From Erigeron canadensis (lineage: Eukaryota > Streptophyta > Magnoliopsida > Asterales > Asteraceae), in the NCBI RefSeq assembly GCF_010389155.1, contig NC_057763.1:3596649-3660648 (forward strand): a DNA stretch of 64,000 nt, in the 5' to 3' direction. Made by a program: the position numbers and the translations under genes. This document shows, piece after piece, positions 55,210 to 64,000 of this stretch (its first letter is position 1; every line of letters starts with the position of its first letter). A model generated the notes under the pieces. It saw nothing but the letters and a program-made list of their open reading frames with translations, was not told the origin of the DNA and did no database searches.

Positions 55210-58200
55210 TTATCCATGTACATTAAATTGTTAGACACAGTTAGCTCTGAAGACTTGTTTTTGATCTCTTTGCAAAAGAGAAGAAGAGAACGTAGAAAAA
55301 AGTGGACTTTTGTTATATCTTTGTTGAGTGATATATGAGTTAGAAAGTAAGGATTTTTCAGCAGTAACTATGATGCCTTTTTTGAGATGCTTTGATCGGT
55401 CTTATGTTACTCTATCGGCCCTTGCCTAAAATACATTACATATGTAGTATGTTATTTTAGTTATCATGATTAAGTTTAGTGTCTATTATTGATTATAGTT
55501 TGTTCTTTTCTTATTGGCTTGATGACATGGGTCGTAAGGTTGTACCTGCAAAACACAATTCACGCTCTCATTCTAAAACCTCATGCATTGTAATTTGCAG
55601 CATTTATTTTAAGACTGGTACCAAGGAAGAAGTATACAGGAAATAATTGAATAATATTTTGTGTGATATAGATAAAATGCAGTGTAGTGTGGAGTGGATG
55701 CAGAAATGAACAATATATCAATAGGAAATACTACAATCACTTGGTTAATGAAAATTGGTGAAGCAGAAGCAAGACATGTGACGTGTTCCTTATGTACAAA
55801 CGTTAACCACTGTTAAACAAAATAAAACATATAATGCAAATCATTAGATAAATATATTAGTGACCTACTATCTTTTAGGCAAAAGTGTTCTGTGTTATTT
55901 AGATTTTAGAGTGTGTCTTGCTTTCTGATTATATGAGTTATTTTAGCTAGTCTAATTGGGGAGACCTAGAGTGTTCTATCAATGTTTAAACTTATTCCCT
56001 GGTATTGATAGGACACAATGAGGTTTAGTTGAAATTTGGTATATAAATGAAGGTTGGAAACTATATTAACAACTGAAAACGATATCAAAATTGCCCCACT
56101 ACAACACTAATTTAAACGCAGAAGGAAAAAGATGAGGTTAATGCTGGTCTAACCCAAATCTAATACCAAGAGCTATTAGTAATCAGGCGCATGAGCTATT
56201 AGTAATAGAGCGTAAGAGCTATTAGTAATAGAGGGCAGACGAAAATCAACAACACAAGAGCTATTAGTAATAGAGTGCAGACAAAAAGTAAAATCAACCG
56301 ACTATTCCAACATCTTTAAGGCTTTGGCGTGCTCTGGCGTGTAGAAAACATGTAATCTTTAGTTCATTACCTCTGTATCGACTATTTAAGTATCTACGCT
56401 CCCTGACTGTAAATGGCCAAATGGGTGTAGAAACTTTAGTTACTTGTGATTTTCTCTATAGGATGTATCCTGTTTGGAATCTGCAATATTTGGGTTTATA
56501 AGGATAGTTGAGGATGGATGCATCTTTTTGGGTTTGGGCCTCTGTTCAGGTGTTTTGGTTTGGGCTTCTGTTAAGACTATACGACCCCTGTTTGGGTCCC
56601 ATACTATCAACTACGTATTAATATTGTTGGTGTTATTTTTAGAAGCTGTTTTGTTGAACTTCAGAGGGGGTCTTTGGGATTTTTTTTTATATTTTTAAGC
56701 ACTTTTCTATTGGAAAATATAAGCAGTGCTTCGTTATCCAAAATTGCTTATTTCTTATAACATAAGTAAATGAGCAGTTTCGGGTAGAGTGTTTGTTATT
56801 GTTTATCTGGGTTAAAAAAAACAATAAAGCAGATAAGCAGAAAAACATTTTTAAGAATCCATGTCATACTATTAACTTAGCGACCCACAAAATTATCTGA
56901 CATTATGTTTTTGCCTTTAGGTAACTCATTTTTTTTTACCTTTAGGTAACTCACTAACTCATTTAACATCAGTTTTTAGCTTGATAGTTGTCATAGCCTA
57001 CTGTTTTTAGATTGATTTCATATATATGAATAAAGGATTTGACTTCCCTTCCCATAGTATTCTCGTGTAGTTAGTATTTACATATTCATTTCCCTAAGCA
57101 TTTGGAGTAATATTTATGATTACATTCCTGGATACCCTTTGTACGGATGTGCATTACTGAAGATTGAGTTTTTGTTAATGTATTGTTACGACAATCTTAT
57201 TTGTTTAACGATACAATAGTAGTCATATATAATTAATGACTGAATTTTTGTAGTATTTATTGAGGTTAGTATTGAATTGCATAAATAAGCTTGGCATATG
57301 TGGTTATAAATTTCATTTCTAACAATTTAGATATGGTATACTGTACAAATGTACAATTGTTGAAAATTAGAAACTTCAACAGAAGCTTTAGAAGCATACA
57401 CTTCCTAAATTAGAAACTTTACATGTATATGCAGCTTTAGCCTTATTAGTGACCATCTAGTTCACAAACTTCAGGCTAAACTAAGATACCCTTTGGATAA
57501 TGCTGCTTGTTGGAACCATTCATTTGTGAATACTTTGGTTGCTTGTTTATATGCTTCAGGTGTCGCAGATTCTTCTTGTCTCTAATATTTATGGTTCAGA
57601 AAACAGATGTGACAATATTGTTCGTCTATTTTTATTGCTGGCCATAATTATTGACTGGCTTACTGAATTACAGCATTACCGATTGCTTAACACACATAAA
57701 CGCTAGCTCTCAGATTGGCTCTTGTGGTGTTTGTAATCTGGTCATGACTAATGACCACTTACTTGAGCCAATTCTCTTTGTAGGGCCTTGTAAAAATTCA
57801 TACCCATTTGGGATGATGTGTTTCACTGTAACAAAAAGTCCACACTATTGAATTATAGAAGACGACACATGTCGTTTTCAATGTTTGACTATATGTGAGG
57901 AAAAAAAACCTCATCGACATGAATTATACGTCGACAAGAGTCCCAAGTCGCTCTTTGTAGCTCACATCTTAGTTTTTGTGGTGTTTCGATAAGATGTATC
58001 TCCCTCTTCGTTATTTAGCTTATGCATGCACCCGGGCAATGTGTAACGACAGTTGTTAGACTTGAGCTGACCTGGGCTGCAGCCGATTAGGAAGCATGGG
58101 AGTTCCCTACTAAATTATGTTAGGACCATTCTACGGACCAATCAATTACATCCATGTCATCATGTCATGAAAGTAGTATCGCCCTATCATTCACTTAAAT

Positions 58201-59000
58201 ATCTTTGCTTCTAATCACCCCACATTGTTTGGCCCACATCCTTGGATCCAACTCAAGATTAATACTTACCATTAAGCTTTATGTTTGTGTGGTGTTTGTT
58301 CTTTTTAGATCAGAAATGTGTTACATGATATATGGAAAAGGATTTTGGAGACTGAGAGTGTTTGTTTGTCTTTGCCTCCGTGTTTCTATAGAAGTTATCG
58401 TCTTCAGGTTGCGTGATTGGAAAATGATGAAGGTTATGAGAAAAAATGATGTGTGACTATCTAAGTTTCTTTCTAACCCAAATACTGTAGAACTTGGTGA
58501 TTGACAAAGACTTGTTCTTAAAATTTTCGAACGTAGGTCCATTCTATCTACCTTAACCAAGAAACATGTATCAAGGTCCTAGGCACCAACTAGTCATCAC
58601 CCTTCAATTAACTTATAAAAGTTGGGGAAATACCACACAAAATGATGAGTGTATGATGTATCACAATATATAAGCTTCCAAACATGTGATATGAGTCATA
58701 TGAGGTTATGATAGATTCATTAATTGTTGTGTGGTATTTCTTGATTGTTTCTTAGATTGCCATTTTGTGATTATTTCCTGGTTTGGGATCTATAAAGGGT
58801 GTTCAAACTTACTTAACGAAGATGCTTATAATCTGAATACATCGCCTTTTCTACCTCGGGCATGCTTGAGAACCAAAATATACAATCACATTCCAATTCA
58901 CTTTTACTTTACTATGTATTTATATTTGTACTTATGTTTATCTAGTATTATTTATTTATATATATCAATTCACAAACATTTTGACAAGTTAATAGTGAGA
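55210..59000. other. Intergenic, no gene seen
   Basis: Trailer of the preceding gene and a long AT-rich spacer. A short repeat, GAGCTATTAGTAATAGAG, occurs about four times between 56169 and 56276. Open frames (56474-56698, 57651-57851, 58205-58456, 58731-59006) show no family signature. Confidence 0.45.
56169..56280. repeat. Short tandem repeat AAGAGCTATTAGTAATAGAG
   Basis: Copies begin at about 56169, 56192, 56215 and 56257, spaced 23 to 42 bases apart, with minor changes such as TAATCAGGCGCA in the first. Confidence 0.75.
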
Positions 59001-59002
59001 GT

Positions 59003-59665
59003 GTGAGTACTAAGGCCGTTAATGAACCGAACGAACGGAACCTTGTTCATGTTCATTTGTTTAACTTGACGAACGGTTCACGAACAGATAAACGAACATA
59101 ATGGCTTGTTAATGTTCGTTTGTGTTCATGAACGAATGTTCACGAACAAACACTAATGAACGAGCACAATCGAACGAACACAAATGAATGAACACAAACG
59201 ATCGAACAAAAACGAACATTAATGAATAAACATATAGTTATAAATAATGATTTGGTATAGTTAATATATAATATAAAAGGAAATATTTATATTTAAACTA
59301 TTAATGAATAAACATATAGTTATAAATAATGATTTGGTATAGTTAATATATAATATAAAAGGAAATATTTATATTTAAACTATTATTAAGTATAGTTGAT
59401 TGGGTATTAATATATGTAAATGTACATAACCGAACAATTATTCACAAACGACTGTTTTCGAACATAAACGAACGAATGTTCACGAATATATGAATGTATG
59501 CTCACGAACAGATTATCTCGAACGTTCATGAACATAAATGAACGAACGAGATCTTTGTTCGTGTTTGTTCATTTAACTAAACGAACGAACACGAACGAAA
59601 TTCTCGCTGAACGATCATGAACTGTTAGATGAACTTTTCAGTTCATTTACATCACTAGTGAGAAT
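59003..59665. mobile_element. hAT-type element rich in GTTCG/CGAAC repeats
   Basis: The body at 59011-59657 begins TAAGGCCGTTAATGAACCGA and ends near TTCAGTTCATTTACATCACTA, imperfect inverted ends. The 8-bp flanks GTGAGTAC (59003-59010) and GTGAGAAT (59658-59665) match at six positions, suggesting an aged duplication. Dozens of GAACGAAC and GTTCGT motifs in both orientations sit at both ends, the usual subterminal design of this hAT group. An exact 82-bp tandem duplication (59219-59300, 59301-59382) lies in the centre. Confidence 0.7.
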
Positions 59666-60209
59666 CATCCTTTTTTTTTAATTTTCTTTTGAGAGCATCA
59701 TAGTTTGTAGATAAGAATATTCAGCTAACAGATAAAAACAAATTCATAAGCATCTTGCATATACCCCTATCTTGCAAGTTTATCCAATTAATCTTTAAAG
59801 ATTTTTAAATGTTATCTATATAGTTATTCTTTAGCATTTAAAATTATCTAACTTTTTAAACTTGAAAATAAAACTTTTTTTTTAAATTTTTTAACTTCAA
59901 TTCAAATTAAGTATATACACGAGTTTAAATATAATTTATAACTTACGTGATATGATTTATTAATTACATATAGATAATATATAGTTAAGATACATGATAC
60001 ATATCATAGATATTTGTCAAAATGACTTTTGATAGGCGTCGAAGAATTTTCTTAGATTTCGGTAAAATGCAGGGCCCGTTTTTTTAGTCGGTTGAATCTA
60101 TTGAGTAAATAAATGTATAAACAATGTTTGTATATATATTAAGTTAAAGTAGTAATAAAAGTAATTAATTATGGAGTACAATATGTAAATAAATAAATAA
60201 AAGAATAAT

Positions 60210-60850
60210 GGCTTGTTTGGTTCACATAATGTTTTTGGAATCTATGTAATCTATTAAATGAATTATCTATACTATATTATAAAGCAGATTAAAATTTTAA
60301 CATTTACTTTTTCAAAATGCCCTTTATATCAAATCTATATTACCAAACACCCTTTCTCTCTGCTCAAATTTCAACTAATCATCTTTTTTCTCTCTCCTCC
60401 ATAAATAATTTACTTCTCCAATTCATTCAAAATCTTTTATCTCACAAACCGTACATCGATAAATTATAAAAATTATATGGGTGTTCTTAAAATTTCATGC
60501 TCTTTCATTAGAGATGTCATTCGATATACTTTCGACGAATTTTTAAATCCGAGGGCGGAACCCGTACGGTTAAGGCCTTTGGCTATCACACTTTATGACC
60601 TATCATCCCACCATCTCACCGTCGCAATGCGCGGGTACTTACTCTCGTATAGTGAAAGACTGAAATTTGACGGAATGTTTTTAAATTTTCGAAAAGTCAA
60701 ATGACTGAAAGAATAAATTTCTTCATGCATCCCCAAAGAACGGAGATTCCATCAAATGATGATTTTTGATCAATCAAACATACTAAAGAATGGAATTCAA
60801 TTACAACACCATCAAATTGCATCAAATTTTATGAACCAAATACGACCTAA
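60210..60850. mobile_element. TTTGGTT-type MITE interrupted by a Helitron-like element
   Basis: The left end CTTGTTTGGTTCACATAA (60213) and right end TTTTATGAACCAAATACGAC (60828-60847) form inverted repeats of the same kind as those in HAD-A intron 3. The Helitron-like element at 60267-60655 lies between them, so it inserted into the MITE. Confidence 0.5.
60267..60655 (+). mobile_element. Helitron-like non-autonomous element
   Basis: It starts TCTATACTATATTATAAAGC and ends with CACCGTCGCAATGCGCGGGTA followed by CTCGTATAGT. It closely matches the element at 7614-8140, including the block that translates as MGVLKISCSFIRDVIRYTF and then FLNPRAEPVRLR. It is shorter than that copy and has a single 5' end. 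Confidence 0.65.
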
Positions 60851-61123
60851 GTGTTTGGGTTAAAGTGAACCATAACTTTAGGACAAACAAAAAAGATTAT
60901 CAAAATTAAGGTGTATTGAATATTTGTATATTTACTATATAAATGTAAGGGCGAGTTTTAAATATGTACGGTATAACTTTATGATGAATAATGTATGTGT
61001 ATGACCGTGCTTAACAAATTTAGCTTATGTCTATGAGGGGTCATTTTGCCTTCATGAATACTCATCGGGAGGAGATTGCCTCAACTTAATTTCAATTTCA
61101 GGGGTCAAGTTAAACAAATTTTG

Positions 61124-61196
61124 GCCATTAGATTATAATCAAAGATCAAGATTTAAAGATGATCTTTAAATCTTGACCTTTGATTAAAATTCAATG
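61124..61196. repeat. Hairpin-forming inverted repeat
   Basis: Arms of about 36 bases run from CCATTAGATTATAATCAAAG to CTTTGATTAAAATTCAATGG, with the inner part AAGATTTAAAGAT|GATCTTTAAATCTT nearly perfect and almost no loop. It is probably a small foldback element. Confidence 0.75.
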
Positions 61197-62045
61197 GTTA
61201 TGATCTTTTCAACTAGTTGAGGAAATCCCCTCCCATACCCATCATATGCCCATTAACCGCTCGTCAATGAGTGAACATCGCAAGGCCTGAATCATGGTCA
61301 ACTCGTTATAGTGCCACTCATGATTCTAACAACGATTATTAAAAGGACCTTTAGTGTAAGTCTTACACGTTACCAATCAACAATATGTAAATAATTGTAA
61401 GTCAGTCTTAAACGTTACCGATCAACAATACTAGGATCTACGAGATTAAACAACCAACATATAATTGTGACAAATCTTACACGTTATAATATTAAAAAGA
61501 AGACCACAAATAAGATTATGAATATGAGCCGAAGCCTTGTATTATTTCAATAATAACGATTACAAGTAAAATACAAGCACTGCTAACAAAATACGAAATT
61601 ACAAAATACAAATGAAAGGTTCAGAAGTTGCAACTGAAAATTCTACTGAAACCTAAACTTAACATCTATATATATATATATATATATATGATTAAACATG
61701 GATCGGACCAGGCTGGCCCAACTGGTTTGAACATCAACAGGTCCAGGCAACACCACATCAACAAAATCACTCCCTACGTACCACCTACGCCTTCCGACAT
61801 CCCCTAGCCTTTATTAGTCTATTACCCACTATTTATTAGATATACATTAAAATGTTCAAGCTTTAATTTCAAAGTTACTTTCTTTCAACTTTGACCATAT
61901 ATTTTTTGTTTCTATTATACATTTAAAATGAGACAATGAAAATATGTATATACAAACCAATAATGAGAGAGAAAAATATAAAAAGGTAAAATAAAAGGAG
62001 AGATTAAATTATAAACAATCATTGTCCTAGCCACAAGTAACTCCA

Positions 62046-62351
62046 TAAGGCTATTTTCAATGTTAAGGACGTTTTTAGACGTCCTTGAGCTGCCACATAA
62101 TATCTTTACAAATTTTTAACACCCTTACAAATCCTTATATATCCTTACAAATCCTTCAAATCTTATAATTTTATCTCCAACCATACAAACACCCTTACAT
62201 ATCCTTTTACCTCTATTAAAAACAAAAATATATTATGTTTGGACAAGTAAGGGCATGCCCTTAGATAAAGGCATCATTAAAAAAAGCTTTAGTTTTGGAC
62301 AAGTTTCAATAGTAAATGATACCTAAAGACACCCCATCGGAGATAGCCTAA
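62046..62351. mobile_element. 300-bp MITE with TAA target duplication
   Basis: The body at 62049-62348 begins GGCTATTTTCAATG and ends CATCGGAGATAGCC (inverse GGCTATCTCCGATG). It is flanked by TAA at 62046-62048 and 62349-62351. The interior has repeated CTTACAAATCCTT motifs. The ends and TAA duplication fit a PIF/Harbinger-type MITE. Confidence 0.75.
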
Positions 62352-64000
62352 GAAGCTTATCATGAGTTAGCCCTTATAGTATTCAGTCGTTAATGAGCGG
62401 ATAATGAACGATGATGAGTCCTCATGGTGGCATGGTGACCCTCATTGTCCTTTTCTAGTTAATTAACATCATAACCCTCTTGCCAAATATAAGATAGGAT
62501 GACATCAAAGTTAAAGTTAAAATATACAACAAACAACCCAAATCGAATAATCATGAGTGGTCAACATATAGGCTTATAAAGATGATCAAACAACTTGTTC
62601 TAAAATATGTCATCAACATGTAGGCAAATGTTTCCTAGTTTTCTTTAATAGGGTGGAACAAGATCTCTTGGAAAAATCTACATCTATATGACAAATGTAG
62701 TAATGTGATACGATTATTTGTCTTTTGTCTTATTGATTTTTGTTTCTTTAACATTTCCAATTCATGTAGTGTCTTTAATTGAATAAGATTTTTAAAAAAT
62801 ATCATAGGATTTTTGTCACATGCGAAGGGTTCATAGAATTGGTCTCTATCGCCAGCTAACATGATCTTTGTTCATCATCAAATACTAAAACTAAAAATTG
62901 TGCAAGAACAAGGACGAACGTGGCACTCTTGTGGGCACTATACTCTCATCTTTTTATTCGAGTGTATAACCCCACATTCCGACCCACAAGATTCTGCATA
63001 GGCCTAAAGATCACAAGTACGGATCATGTGATCTAGAATTAGTCTTTGTCATAACACTAGATAAAACACGAATTAATGCACCAATAGCCAACTCATATAT
63101 GCATATCTAACAATGGTGGTAGTGGCTGTACATTTTGATGATTGTGTCTAATTAATTACAAGGGAGGGTGTGGCAATTCTCCCTAATTCTAATCCTTTTA
63201 AAGTTTTGAACAAAGTATAACCTTTGGATTAAATCATAGATTATAATTTAAGCTTTCTTTGAATTTTAACGTTTGATATTAATACAAAAATTGAGATTGT
63301 TAACTTACCATCACTAAAATTGATTACAGCTTTTGATGATCTCAATCAGTTATATATTAACAAAAATATATATCATGCTAATGAGTATCATAATTCTCCT
63401 AGAGCATATTCAATTGGAAAAAAGTATTCAAAAGTTTTTTATTGACATCTCACTAATTCATTAGCCTTAACTTATTAAGAAGGAAAAAATATATAAAAAG
63501 GTAATTTATTTACTCAAAATACTTAAAAAAGTAACCTATTTAGTTTTCGCCTATTTAAAGGATCCAGTTTTCATAAATTTCTTAATAAGGGGAACATCGT
63601 TAGTTTTTGACGTCAAACCTCCGTTAAGTGTCACGTCATTATCTTTTCTTACGTGGCATTGACAAAAATAGAAAATACATTAAAAAAAAGAGAAATAACA
63701 AAAATAAATAAATAGAAAATACATATATATGGATATGTTATACACACACATATATATATTATACATGGAATTTAAGCAAATTAATAACCAAAATAGAAAA
63801 CTTATACCTTTGCGATTAATTGTAAATCACCATCTTTTTAATCGTAAACCACCATTCTTTTCTGTCGATTTCAATTTTTGGGTTAAATTTTGGAGGAATT
63901 TCTGGGGGGAAAGAAGTAAGGGGGAAAGCGGGAGAGAGAAAGCAAATAAAAAGTGTAAATTATAAATTATATGTGTAAATCCATAATATATATGTATTTT
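62352..64000. other. Intergenic, no gene seen
   Basis: AT-rich sequence to the window end. The frames at 62635-62862 (minus) and 63729-63965 show no recognisable domain. The last 100 bases could be the start of a gene flank outside the window, but nothing supports a call. Confidence 0.4.

Overview
This window is nuclear DNA of a flowering plant, almost certainly a eudicot. The evidence is the AT-rich base composition, short GT-AG introns, plant-type GRAS regulators, a plastid-targeted protein and dense plant transposons. Repeat content makes an asterid such as a member of the Asteraceae plausible, but that is inference and no species is named.

Conventional genes. (1) Two GRAS regulators of the LISCL (scarecrow-like 9/14/33) type lie in the same orientation at 4157-6391 and 17335-19533. 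Each has an intron-free coding region, a probable 5' UTR intron and a 3' UTR intron. (2) Three paralogous HAD hydrolases of the SDT1/pyrimidine 5'-nucleotidase type follow: A at 11690-13466 (+), B at 28714-30144 (+) and C at 31942-33466 (-). I resolved all exons and each spliced frame is open (283, 271 and 280 codons). The order GRAS, HAD, GRAS, HAD, inverted HAD points to local block duplication. (3) A single-exon gene at 54072-55205 encodes a plastid-targeted membrane protein with an isoprenylcysteine/phospholipid methyltransferase-type C-terminus.

Mobile DNA fills most of the rest. Several elements have exact termini and target-site duplications: a foldback Mutator-like element (950-2073), a CACTA element (8910-9434), a Harbinger MITE (9544-10227), a hAT element (15723-16358), a tRNA-type SINE (27141-27387), a second Mutator-like element carrying a Helitron-like insertion (34415-35715), a GTTCG-rich hAT element (59003-59665) and a short TAA-flanked MITE (62046-62351). 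Helitron-like segments recur. A decayed PIF/Harbinger complex occupies about 39086-43768 (HARBI1-like transposase relic plus Myb/SANT-like accessory gene). The largest element, about 43836-51931, is Mutator-like. It carries a transposase fused to an OTU cysteine-protease domain, a convergent gene of the Ptta/En/Spm Transposase_24 type, and subterminal GC-rich palindromes including one of 138 bp.

A U2 snRNA-like sequence, probably a pseudogene, lies at 31290-31485 (-). The remaining intergenic stretches are AT-rich and show no gene I can support.
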